Assembly: GCF_902167145.1 (NCBI RefSeq)
Contig: NC_050104.1
Location: 14,344,001-14,408,000 of the forward strand
Reading direction: 5' to 3'
Length of the DNA stretch: 64,000 nt
Source of the DNA: Zea mays
Lineage: Eukaryota; Streptophyta; Magnoliopsida; Poales; Poaceae
The number at the start of each line of letters is the position of its first letter. Position 1 is the stretch's first letter. This document shows, piece after piece, positions 32,896-42,783 of the stretch. A model generated the notes under the pieces. It did not search any database, was not told the DNA's origin, and saw only the letters and a program-made list of their open reading frames with translations. A program made the position numbers and the translations under genes.

Positions 32896-35800
32896 ATGGC
32901 TTCGTTCAACACTCAAGCTGGAGCTGCTTCGGCTTCGAAGCTGGTGCTCCCGATAACAGGCGGTTCTTGCTCAGAGCCAGCTAACAAAAAGCAGAAGAAG
33001 GAGGCTCAGAGAAGGGTGCAGCATGTTGGAGTGCAGGGACCCTTTATTAAGTCAAAATGGTCTCACATTCCAATTACCTTCTCTCAGGAAGATCTTCAGC
33101 TCAAGGACTATCCTCACAATGATGCTATGGTCATTTCTTGTGTGATCAAAGGGTTTCTGGTTCACAATGTCCTAGTTGACACAGGCAGTGCAGCTGACAT
33201 TATATTTGCCAAAGCCTTCAGACAGATGCAGGAGCCTGAAGACAAGATTCATGATGCTACGCACCCTCTTTGTGGCTTCGGAGGGCGGCAGATTGTGGCA
33301 CTCGGGAAGATTACCATGCCGGTAACCTTCGGATTTGTTAATAACACAAGGACTGAGCAAATTGTGTTTGATATTGTTGACATGGAATACCCCTACAACG
33401 CCATCATTGGTCGTGGTACCCTAAATGCTTTTGAAGCAATTCTTCACCCAGCTTATCTCTGCATGAAGATACCTTCGGACCAAGGGCCTATTGCTATTCA
33501 TGGGAGTCAGGAAGCTGCCAGAAGGGCCGAAGGAAGCTGGACTGATTCCAAGGCAATTCATAATATAGATGGAGTTGAAGCTTGTGAACAGTACAAGTTC
33601 AGGAGGGAAAAAGCAGCTTCGGCTGATCAGCCGAAGCCCATGCTGCTGTGTGAGGATATAGCAGAGCAGAAGGTGCTATTGGGCTCGCAATTATCTGAAG
33701 ATCAAGAGAAAACCTTGATAAGGTTTCTATTCAACAATAAAGATGTTTTTGCATGGTCAGCCAATGATCTTTGTGGAGTGAATCGGGATGTTATTGAACA
33801 TTCGCTCAATGTTGACCCATCCTTCAGACCCCGCAAGCAGAGGCTTCGGAAAATGTCTGATGACAAGGCCGAAGGGGCTCGCAACGAAGTAAAAAGACTC
33901 CTAAGTGCAGGAGTTATCAGAGAAGTCAAGTATCCAGAATGGCTAGCTAACACTGTTATGGTGAAGAAGGCCAATGGAAAGTGGAGAATGTGTATTGATT
34001 TCACAGATCTCAACAAGGCTTGTCCGAAAGATGAGTTCCCGCTGCCAAGGATAGACTCTTTAGTTGATGCAGCAGCTTCTTCGGAACTCATGAGTCTCCT
34101 GGATTGTTACTCAGGCTATCATCAAATCTGGATGAAAAAGGAGGATGAGCCGAAGACTAGTTTCATAACCCCAAGTGGTACATATTGCTATCTTCGGATG
34201 CCTGAGGGGCTTAAGAATGCTGGAGGGAGTTTCAGCAGGATGACTGCGAAGGTTCTCCAATCTCAGATAGGCAGAAATGTGTTGACCTATGTTGATGACA
34301 TTATTGTAAAAAGCACGAAGCAAGAAGACCATATTGCTGATCTGCAGGAGACCTTCGCCAGCTTCAGACAAGCTGGTCTGAAGCTGAATCCAGAAAAATG
34401 TGTCTTCGGAGTGAAGAAGGGTAAGTTCCTTGGATGCTTGGTTTCAACAAAGGGAATTGAAGCTAACCCAAATAAAATCGAAGCTATACTTCGAATGGAG
34501 CCACCAACCACAAGAAAGGGGGCCCAAAGATTGACAGGAAGACTGGCTTCTCTTAACAGATTTATATCCAGATCAGCGGAAAGAAATCTACCCTTCTTCG
34601 AGGTGCTAAAATCAGCTGAAGTCTTTCAATGGGGCCCAGCTCAACAAAAAGCTTTCGAAGAACTCAAGCAATACCTGATAGATCTAACAACATTAACTCC
34701 ACCAATGCCAGGGGCTCCTCTATTGTTGTATGTGGCAGCTTCGCACTCAGCAGTAAGTGCGGCACTTGTGCAGGAGAAGTTTGATGGACAAATCAAGAAG
34801 CAGGTCCCAGTATATTTTGTATCTGAGGTCCTTAGTGTCTCAAAGAAAAATTATACAGAACTGGAGAAGGTGTTGTATGCCGTTCTAATGGCATCCAGGA
34901 AGCTTCGGCATTATTTTCAGGCATATAATATTATTGTTCCTTCTTCGCAGCCGTTGAAAGATATCATGAGAAATAAAGAAGCTACTGGCCGAATTGGAAA
35001 ATGGGCTGCGGAGCTTAATGAATTTTACATTGATTATGTGCACAGATCCTCGATTCAGTCTCAAGCATTGGCAGATTTTATTGCCGACTGGACGCCAGGG
35101 GCTCAGGGCGAAGAAGCGAATAAAGATGCCGAAGCTTGGACAGTGTTTTGTGATGGCTCCTGGGGAACCTTCGGAGCAGGAGCAGCTGCTGTTTTGGTTT
35201 CACCGTCCAAGGTTAAAACTTGCTATGCAGCAAGACTGGACTTCAGCTGCACAAATAATATTGCTGAGTACGAAGCCTTGCTCCTGGGTCTTCGGAAACT
35301 AAAGGCGATGGGGATCAGGAGGGCGATCCTTAAAACTGACTCTCAGATTGTTTCGGGTCATATTGACAAAAGTTGCAAGGCTAAAGACCCGAAGCTTGAA
35401 AAATACCTAAACACAGTCCGAAGGATCGAAGCTTCCTTCGAAGGATTTTCTGTTAAGAATATCCCTCGAGGGCAAAATGAACATGCTGATTTGTTAGCCA
35501 GGTCTGCAGCACAGGGGCTGCCGTTACCTTCGGATGTATTCTTCGAAACAATAAAGGCACCTTCAGTAGAGTTACTTGAAAGAGCAGTTCTTACTATTTC
35601 TCCTGTATACAGTGAAGATTGGAGAACTGAAATAATTTCTTACCTTCAGGGCAACTTCCTATCAGATGACGAAGCTTATAATAAAAGAATAGAGGCAAGA
35701 GCTCGCCCGTATATCATTATAGAAGGGGAGTTATACAAGCATGGAGTTTGTGCCCCGCTGCTCAAGTGCTTGTCTAGAGCCGAAGGTATAGAGTTGATGA

Positions 35801-36849
35801 AGGAGATACATGCAGGCCTTTGTGGATCCCACATCGGATCCAGGCCGTTACTTGGAAAAGTGTTCCGTCAAGGATTTTATTGGCCGAAGGCAGCTTCGGA
35901 TGCAGCTGAGTTAGTTCAAAAGTGCGAAGGTTGTCAGAAATGTGCAAGAGATCAAAAACAACCTTCGTCTTTGACACAGCTAATACAACCCATCTGGCCA
36001 TTACAAAGGTGGGGCCTCGATTTGCTGGGCCCATTACCACCGGCTCAAGGCAATCTGAAATATGTTGTGGTTGCTGTGGAATATTTTTCCAAGTGGATTG
36101 AGGCGAAGCCATTAGCTACAATAACTTCGGCCACTGTCCAAAAATTTTTCTGGCAGAATATTGTCTGTCGCTTCGGAGTGCCGAAGGCTATAACTGTAGA
36201 TAATGGAACACAATTCGACTCCGAAGAATTCAGAAATTTTTGTGATCAAATTGGCACGAAGATCCACTTTGCGTCAGTCAGGCACCCGGAGTCGAATGGG
36301 CTTGTTGAAAGGGCCAACGGCATCATAATGACAGGAATAATGAAGCTAATCTTTAATCAACCAAGGGGAAAGTGGCCAGATCAGCTTACCAAAGTGGTAT
36401 GGAGCCATAACACAACAACATCAAGATCTACAGGCTTTACCCCATTTAAGTTGCTATTTGGTGACGAAGCAATAACCCCGGAAGAAGCCAAAGCTGGATC
36501 AATAAGAGTGGTAGCTTCGGCAGAATCAGGTCCCGAAGATACTTGTCTCGTGGAAAAAGATGCCTTAGAAGGGATCAGGCTTCAGGCCGTGGAGAATATC
36601 AATAAGTACCAGGCTGAAACAGTTAAATGGCGAGATAGAAAGGTCCGGCTAAAAAATATTGAGCCAGGACACTTGGTGCTTCGGAGAGTAGCCAATCCGG
36701 ATACAGTGGGCAAATTGCAACTGAAATGGGAAGGGCCTTTCTTAGTAGCATCTTCGTCAAGGCCTGGTTCGTACAGACTGAAAGACATGGATGGCAATGA
36801 AATTCCAAGATCTTGGAATGCGGATGAGCTTCGGCGGTTTTATGTATAA
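32896..36849 (+). CDS. Gypsy pol: protease, RT, RNase H, integrase (no gag)
   Basis: Single intact ORF of 1317 codons. The first 30 residues (MASFNTQAGAASASKL) look like the start of a polyprotein, then run directly into the pre-protease linker. Protease motif LVDTGSAADII near 92-102; RT with FTDLNKACPKDEFPLP near 370 and YVDDIIV near 465; RNase H FCDGSWGTFGAGAA near 750; integrase H-H-C-C zinc region (HAGLCGSHIG.., CEGCQKC) near 970-1015; catalytic segments WGLDLLGP near 1037 and TVDNGTQFDS near 1098; C-terminal GPF-type segment WEGPFLV near 1275. No capsid or nucleocapsid is present, so an internal deletion probably fused the gag start to the protease region. The ORF has no disabling mutation. 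Confidence 0.92.
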   Translation: MASFNTQAGAASASKLVLPITGGSCSEPANKKQKKEAQRRVQHVGVQGPFIKSKWSHIPITFSQEDLQLKDYPHNDAMVISCVIKGFLVHNVLVDTGSAADIIFAKAFRQMQEPEDKIHDATHPLCGFGGRQIVALGKITMPVTFGFVNNTRTEQIVFDIVDMEYPYNAIIGRGTLNAFEAILHPAYLCMKIPSDQGPIAIHGSQEAARRAEGSWTDSKAIHNIDGVEACEQYKFRREKAASADQPKPMLLCEDIAEQKVLLGSQLSEDQEKTLIRFLFNNKDVFAWSANDLCGVNRDVIEHSLNVDPSFRPRKQRLRKMSDDKAEGARNEVKRLLSAGVIREVKYPEWLANTVMVKKANGKWRMCIDFTDLNKACPKDEFPLPRIDSLVDAAASSELMSLLDCYSGYHQIWMKKEDEPKTSFITPSGTYCYLRMPEGLKNAGGSFSRMTAKVLQSQIGRNVLTYVDDIIVKSTKQEDHIADLQETFASFRQAGLKLNPEKCVFGVKKGKFLGCLVSTKGIEANPNKIEAILRMEPPTTRKGAQRLTGRLASLNRFISRSAERNLPFFEVLKSAEVFQWGPAQQKAFEELKQYLIDLTTLTPPMPGAPLLLYVAASHSAVSAALVQEKFDGQIKKQVPVYFVSEVLSVSKKNYTELEKVLYAVLMASRKLRHYFQAYNIIVPSSQPLKDIMRNKEATGRIGKWAAELNEFYIDYVHRSSIQSQALADFIADWTPGAQGEEANKDAEAWTVFCDGSWGTFGAGAAAVLVSPSKVKTCYAARLDFSCTNNIAEYEALLLGLRKLKAMGIRRAILKTDSQIVSGHIDKSCKAKDPKLEKYLNTVRRIEASFEGFSVKNIPRGQNEHADLLARSAAQGLPLPSDVFFETIKAPSVELLERAVLTISPVYSEDWRTEIISYLQGNFLSDDEAYNKRIEARARPYIIIEGELYKHGVCAPLLKCLSRAEGIELMKEIHAGLCGSHIGSRPLLGKVFRQGFYWPKAASDAAELVQKCEGCQKCARDQKQPSSLTQLIQPIWPLQRWGLDLLGPLPPAQGNLKYVVVAVEYFSKWIEAKPLATITSATVQKFFWQNIVCRFGVPKAITVDNGTQFDSEEFRNFCDQIGTKIHFASVRHPESNGLVERANGIIMTGIMKLIFNQPRGKWPDQLTKVVWSHNTTTSRSTGFTPFKLLFGDEAITPEEAKAGSIRVVASAESGPEDTCLVEKDALEGIRLQAVENINKYQAETVKWRDRKVRLKNIEPGHLVLRRVANPDTVGKLQLKWEGPFLVASSSRPGSYRLKDMDGNEIPRSWNADELRRFYV

Positions 36850-37027
36850 CTCGATGTAATTTTGACTTTTCTTTTTCATGGCACCCTTTTCCTTTCTAAA
36901 GGGGGAGAAAGGTTTTTAATGGGGCCATCTTATGTAATTTCCTTTTTAGTTTTATAAGAGCAAAATCCCCCAAAGAATGTAAATGTAAAAGCTGAGAGTG
37001 CACCATCGAGTGCCGAAACTAAAAAAG

Positions 37028-37290
37028 AGAAGAAGCTCCAAAGACGTCCCTAAGGGGATGCAGAGCTCACAGCGAAAAGTCAACGCTGATTCCGCTGAAA
37101 GTAAAAGGCGAAGAAGCTCCAAAGTCGTTCCTAAGGGAATGCAGAGCTTATACCGTCTAAGTAAAGGACGAAGAAGCTCCAAAGACGTCCCTAGGGGGAT
37201 GCAGAGCTTACAGCGAAAAGTCAACGCTGATACTGCCTAAGTAAAAGGCAAAGATGCTCCAAAGTCGTTCCTAAGGGAATGCAGAGCTGA
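37028..37290 (+). repeat. Tandem repeats after pol (GAAGAAGCTCCAAAG units)
   Basis: Four copies of GAAGAAGCTCCAAAG(A/T)CGT(C/T)CCTA.GGGGATGCAGAGCT (the last slightly diverged) start at about 37028, 37110, 37170 and 37250. Alternate copies share spacer sequence AGCGAAAAGTCAACGCTGAT, giving a higher-order AB-AB pattern. Non-coding region between pol and the antisense gene. Confidence 0.88.
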
Positions 37291-37519
37291 CGTGTGTTTG
37301 CTCCTAAGAAAATGATGGATGAGTGTGGCTTCGGACATACGCTTCGGACATTCATTTGCACATTGCATCATGGCATTTGCATGCATAAGCATTCATTCAT
37401 AGCATTTGTGTTCTTAAATGGTTGCTTCGGCACAGAGAAAAAGTTTCGGATAAATGGTTTGTTATGTAAAAGAAAGGTTTCGAAGAAGTGGTTTTTATGA
37501 ATCGTTGTATATAAGAGTA

Positions 37520-37745
37520 GCAGTCTTTTATGTTTTGCTATGTAAAAGCTTCGGCAGAAGGAAGAAGTAGTCTTTTATGTCTTGCTATGTAAAAGCTTCG
37601 GCAGAAGGAAGAAGTAGTCTTTTATGTCTTGCTATGTAAAAGCTTCGGCAGAAAGAAGAAGTAGTCTTTTATGTCTTGCTATGTAAAAGCTTCGGCAGAA
37701 AGAAGAAGTAGTTTTTATGTTTTGCTATGTGAAGAAAAGCTTTGG
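37520..37745 (+). repeat. 47-bp tandem repeat array
   Basis: About 4.7 copies of a 47-bp unit (AGTCTTTTATG(T)CTTGCTATGTAAAAGCTTCGGCAGAA.GAAGAAGT) start at 37522, 37569, 37616 and so on. The first and last copies are diverged (TTTTGC for CTTGC) and the inner ones nearly identical, as expected from slippage or unequal exchange. It lies immediately before the 3' end of the antisense gene. Confidence 0.9.
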
Positions 37746-38016
37746 CAAAAAGAGGAAGCGACCGTTTAGGCTTCGTTGTGTACGAAAAGAAGGGAAGGTG
37801 TTTTTTCGCCTTCGGCTCAAAATACTGATTTCGTCCACATCAAAGCGACTCAATCGAAGGGTAAGGATATATTACAAGGTATGTACAAAGTTCCTTGAGA
37901 ACAGTTCAATTGTATTTACAAAACTTGTTACAAAAGTATCCTGAGTTTTTTCCTATAGTACATTTCTACTGATCTTCATTAAGCTTCAGCTTCGGCGACA
38001 GTTTCGGCGACATAAC

Positions 38017-40911
38017 TTAGGCATCATCTTCACCTTCGTCATCCTACATAAATCAAGGAATCGTGAGTAAAAATCAAGTGCAAAGAAAAAGGTAAGTACG
38101 AAGTATTATCTCTTACTGGTTCAAGATGGCTTCGTGCTTCATCTCCAGCCTTCTCCCGCCCGCCTTTTGTCCATATCATTTTTATAAATCTGTTGGAGAT
38201 ACTTCGGGCAAGGTCAGGCATATCATCCAGGATTGATGGGGATAAGGCGAAGTTGGGCCTGTTAACAACTTTTCCATGTTCACAGCCAGCCTTCATGAAG
38301 GCTGCAGCAGTCCCTCGAGAAGCTACCCAGGCACAGAAATCACCATGCCCAGCTATGACTTCGTCGAGCTCGTCAATTTCCCCCTCAATGTGTTCGAAGG
38401 TTTGTGGTAGGTCTTCAGCTGAGGGGGTAAATTTTTCGCTGCTAGCTCCAACCGAATGAAAAATCTTTCTTAGTCGCTGAATGCACTTGTTGCTAAATTC
38501 TAGGCATTTTTCTTGAAGATTTGTCAGTAGTTTTCTCAAATCCGAATTTTGCTGAGCTTCGGCTTCAAGTTTTGCATTGAGATCTTGTTTTTCTTGTTCG
38601 AACTGCTCAGACTGGCGGAGAAGCTTCGTGTTCAGTTCTAATATTTTTGCTTCAGCTTCCGCCAGTAAACCTTCGGCTGCCTGGAGTTCGAAGTTCTTTT
38701 TCTCAAAAGCATCTGATTGTTCCTTTATTTTGTTTTCCAAATTTTCAATTATAACTTCATGCTTTTTATCTTCAAGATCCTGCTGCATTTGCAAGGCCTT
38801 GCTCAATAGCATACTCTACACAAACACAACCTTCATCAGACATGTTTTTGTTAGGAGCAATAAAAGTTAGGGGACAAGTCATTTACCTTGAAGTTGGAGT
38901 AAAACAAACTACCAACGACATGCTGTCGTCGGTAGCGGCTGATATCTGCTTCTAGCTTCGGAAATCCAATACTCTTGGACAGAGTACTAATAACTCTGGC
39001 CCCTGTTTGGTCCCGAATACACTTTAACTTCTCATCATCAACACCTCCGAAGAGGAGTGCCCCAGGTTTGTATCCGCAGGATTGGGCATACTCTTTAAGC
39101 TCTTCTATTTCAGCTTTTGTTAGATGTTCTCCAACTAAGTTTTGAAACGCGAAGGTTTCGTTTTTTGAAGCTTCGTCAGCAATTTCTTTTCCTTTCTTTG
39201 ACGCTACGGTCACAGTTTCTCCGACAGCAGTAGCAGCTTCTTCTGCAGCCATGTCTAGCAGCATTTGGTCAATATGTTCAATTGTGCTCTCTAAATTAAA
39301 ATCTTCAGCTGAGGTAACTTCGGCGGCTGCGGCCTCCGAAGGTGCAATTTCAATATCTGCTCCCTCTGCAGCCGCTCGTGTTTTTTGGGCCGAAGCTCTC
39401 GGCGGCGTTTTGTCAATTACCTCTGTCACGGTAATGATTCTTTGTTTCTTCGCCTTGATTGTTTTCCTTGATTTCTCGGGCTCCTTGTCCTTCTGAAAAA
39501 ACTTTGTCAGTTGAGGACCTAGTGGACTTAGCTTCGCAGGTAAGGATTCAGTCATTACCTTCAGAATTTCCCCAACAACAGCAGCAGAAGGCGATGCGGG
39601 GGTTTCTTCTGCTTCGGATATTTGTTGCTTCGGAGAAGAAGTTTTCTTTTTCTTTTGAATTTTCTTCTTTATTGGTTCTTTTTCACCTTCATCTAAGGCT
39701 TCAGTTGCTCTTTTCCTTTTTTGGCCCTTGGCACCTTTGTTCAGATCTTCGTAGTCTGGATATTCGAAGCCCAGGGCGTCCAATACTCGATTCAGCCTTC
39801 GTTTTGGACGGCTGCCGAAGGTTGCAGTCATCAATTGATCCTCTTTCTTGGAATAATTACCAAGTATTTCGTTGCACATCACTTCAATCGTATCTAGCCA
39901 CTCTTGGCAAGGAGTTTTAAAGAATTTCTTAAATTTGAAGTAGTAAGGCAAGCGTACAAGTTCACCCTTTTTCTTTTCCCCCTCCAGCTTCGGCATTTCC
40001 CACTCTTTTACACTAGGGAAAACTTTGAAAGCCAAGAATTCCTGGACCAGGTCCCTTGTACTGATATTTTCTGCAATTATTTTGAATTCATACATTGCTT
40101 TTTGAGTTGGACCCTCTGGTAACATGTGGCACTGGGGGCGGGTTTCTCCGAAGGTCAGTTCCAGTGGGCTTTGCACAAGCTTCTCTTTATCATCATCAAC
40201 CTTAACATAGAACCATTCCGATTTCCACCCTGCTGCCCATTTGCTTCGGTAGCTAATCACAGGACACTTTGTAGTTTTCCGATAAGCAAAATTATAGCAA
40301 CCAAAGTTGTCATGTAATCCATCTTTTCTAGCCTTTGTCTGATAGTGCAGTTCATGAACTCGGCAAAAGCTGTCCGCAAACGGTTCCACCGCCTGGCTTC
40401 GGAGTGCCCAAATATAAACACTAAGCCTAACGATAGCGTTAGGGGTTAGCTGGTGAAAATAGATTCCAAAATTATTCAATATCTCTGCAATAATCCCGTG
40501 AAGGGGGAATCTCAACCCAGCCTTTAAGAAGCTTTTAAAAATAACAATTTCATCTTTCTCCGGCTTTGGGGTAGTCTCTTCTCCTCCGAAGCGTAGTAGC
40601 TTCTTTTGATTTTCAGTAAAATAGCCTGACTTTACCATCTTGGACAAGTCAGCCTTCGAAACAGTAGATTTCCCGAAGTCCAAATGGCTGGGTTTGCTTG
40701 GTGTGGCAAGGTGATAATCATCTTCGGAGTTTGTTTCCTCAGCTTCTTCTCCTTCTGCTTCAGCGATTGCTTGTTCTGCATCATCAATAGGAATCTTTTC
40801 CGAAATCACTAGCCCGGACCGTTGCATGGCTTCGGAGATAGGGACGGTCTCCGAAGCTTCAGTTTCCTCCCCCTCGCGTTCAATCCTAGCAGTAGAACGG
40901 ATTCTGGCCAT
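38017..40911 (-). CDS. Antisense three-exon gene of the Gypsy element (putative gypsy-type transposon family protein)
   Basis: Exon 1 40911-38887, exon 2 38815-38117, exon 3 38043-38017, each joined by GT/AG borders with every junction between complete codons; stop TAA at 38019-38017. The product would be about 916 residues. N-terminal acidic region (residues about 15-70), a conserved globular segment around 115-330 (LRFPLHGIIAEILNN, HQLTPNAIVRLSVYIWAL, SEWFYVKVDD) typical of the family called putative gypsy type transposon (PF04195 in my memory), a basic stretch near 400-440, and a long coiled coil in exon 2 (QMQQDLEDKKHEVI, LAEAEAKILELNTKLL). Function unknown. No stop or frameshift interrupts it. 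It is transcribed opposite to pol, from its own promoter near the right LTR. Confidence 0.82.
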
Positions 40912-41077
40912 TTAACTATGAACTTGTGAAACTTTAATACTTTTTTCTCCGAAGCAGGTTCCAAGATGGAGCTTCGTTCAATTCTGACAAACAAGCTTCG
41001 GCGATGGTCAAAAATTTTGGCAGCAAAACAGTGCAAATAGCAATGAATGCTGTGGTAACTTCACAACTACTTGTCAG

Positions 41078-41086
41078 TTTATATAG
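41078..41086 (-). promoter_or_regulatory. TATA box of the antisense gene
   Basis: The minus strand reads CTATATAAA about 170 bp upstream of the ATG at 40911, outside the LTR and inside the element. Transcription would start roughly 25-35 bp downstream. It is the only good TATA candidate between the LTR and the ATG. Confidence 0.65.
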
Positions 41087-41343
41087 TGCTGCAGGTAAGA
41101 AGGCGAAGCGGCGGAATTGTTACACCAGGCGCGCAGTAACTTGTACCCGCTGCGCAGTGGACCGCAAGGATCAAACAGTAACTCTGCAAGGTGGGACCGA
41201 CACGCGCTCGGAAGTCGGATCGTTTCTCCGCAACGAGCTCAGGGAAGGTGTTTTTTGGACCTTCGGCTTCCCGAAGCTGAAGAGGCTTTTTTCACGGGTC
41301 AAGCTCGTTACGAAGAACGATCTAGCACCGCGAAAGGGGCTAC

Positions 41344-41930
41344 TGTTGGGGTTGTGCTTCGGTGCGCCGAAGGTCTCACACGAAGAAACAGCTTCGGCTG
41401 AAGTCGTCTCCAAGAGATGGCCGAAGGTCCCTTTTCATGGAGCTTCGGCGTTTTAAACCGACATAGAGATAGAATGACCTTTTTATACATATAGGTCTGA
41501 GTCAATGCTGTAAACTTTCGCAAGGGACATAATTGTAATTTGTCACAGGCTGCGACCTATGCCTATAAATAGATGAACAGTACCTCTGTACTGTTCACGT
41601 GAACCTGTCATTTGCTTTCGCATCACGCTTGTACCTCTGCCTTCCGCAGGACCGAAGGTACATTTGTAAATCAAAGTCATTTATATTCATTAATACAAGT
41701 AGAGATAATTCTATGACAATATTTAAATGTTTATTTCATATTCTATGATTTATGTGAATGCTTCATTCTTCGTTGTTATGCTTACGAAGGTATGTCCTTC
41801 GTAACCTTCGTCCGAGATGCTTTATATCCCGAAGGGATATATCGTTATGGAGGACGAAGGACCTTAACACTTAACATTTTTCGTGTTGCCTTGTTCTTAA
41901 TTCTTAGCATTTGAGAACAAGTCCCCAACA
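41344..41930 (+). repeat. 3' LTR of the gag-less Gypsy element
   Basis: 587 bp, same length and, as far as I can read, the same sequence as 32265-32851. It is preceded by the purine tract GAAAGGGGC (41333-41341). Confidence 0.95.
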
Positions 41931-42783
41931 ATATGGATACTGATTTCCATACTGGGTCGACTTCTAGGATGACTGGGAGTTTGATGAAGTATGATAAATC
42001 TAGCAATTTACCAGAGATGATAAAGGAATCTGATGAAAAAGAAGGGGCTGAAGGTGATGTGGATTTTGATGAAAGTGAAGATGACTTACTAAGTTCTTAG
42101 GAATTTGATGTCTTAGTCAAAGACATGGGTGTGGATATTACTAATTCTCAGGAGGATAAGACTTCTGAAAAAGAGGACACAGACAAACAGGATATGAATA
42201 TTGACGAAAAAAACAAGAAGAACAAAGAAAAAGTGCTGATCTGATGGAAGGCACCAGGAAGAGCACCAGACTGGAGGCAAATGAAGACTTAAAGATCACT
42301 GAAAAAGCTATCTCAAGGGCGGCGGCAAAAGATGCCTTCCTGAACAAAGGTATGTCCTCCAATCCATTTTCTGTTTTGAGTACTAGTGATAATATTTTGG
42401 TTGAGATGGCTGATATGCTTAATGTTAGTTTAGGAAAGAAAGATGAGGAGATTTTTTTGAATCTTAATGACATTAAAATGATTGAGATAGAAAGATATAT
42501 TGATTGTAAATCTGACATTGTTCCTGATGATGCTTTAAACATAATTGATGCTGAAAATGAATTGGAAATTTCTAATTCTATAGATAAAATGGTTCAGGAG
42601 GTATTAGATAGTGAATCTGATAAAGAAAAATTTTTGGTGCACAATAAGAAAGAGGACATGAGAAAAGAGAAAAAGTATTCTTTGAGAAATAAAAAGAAAA
42701 ATAATTCTCCTAAAGTTAGGTGCACACCTAATAAGAGGAGAATTAGAAAAATCAGAGAATCTGCAGACTTATTGGTTCCATAA
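41931..42783 (+). pseudogene. LINE ORF1, C-terminal part, with stop and frameshift
   Basis: Continuation of ORF1 beyond the Gypsy insertion. From 41933 the frame reads MDTDFHTGSTSRM and is acidic. An in-frame TAG lies at about 42098-42100, and from about 42220 the coding frame shifts to that of 42244-42783. The end is lysine rich (KEKKYSLRNKKKN). The final TAA (42781-42783) overlaps the A of the ORF2 start codon at 42783, a tight ORF1/ORF2 junction. Confidence 0.75.

Larger units (their letters stand above)
32265..41930 (+). mobile_element. Tat-type Ty3/Gypsy element without gag, with pol and an antisense gene
   Basis: 9.67-kb element. Both LTRs are 587 bp (32265-32851, 41344-41930) and read as identical by eye. 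The primer site TGGCGCCCACC follows the left LTR and GAAAGGGGC precedes the right LTR. The sense strand has one pol ORF of 1317 codons. The minus strand of the 3' half has a three-exon gene. No Gag (capsid or CCHC knuckle) is encoded. The left flank is ATGAT. The right flank begins AT ATGG, which fits a 5-bp TSD ATGAT that later lost 3 bp and also keeps the LINE reading frame. Family name unknown to me; the antisense gene places it in the Tat lineage (Grande, RIRE2 and relatives). Confidence 0.9.

Noticed and set aside
37520..37745. 47-bp direct repeats that look like a CRISPR array
   Set aside because: Repeats are contiguous without unique spacers, there are no cas genes, and the sequence is a plant retrotransposon. 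It is an ordinary tandem array.
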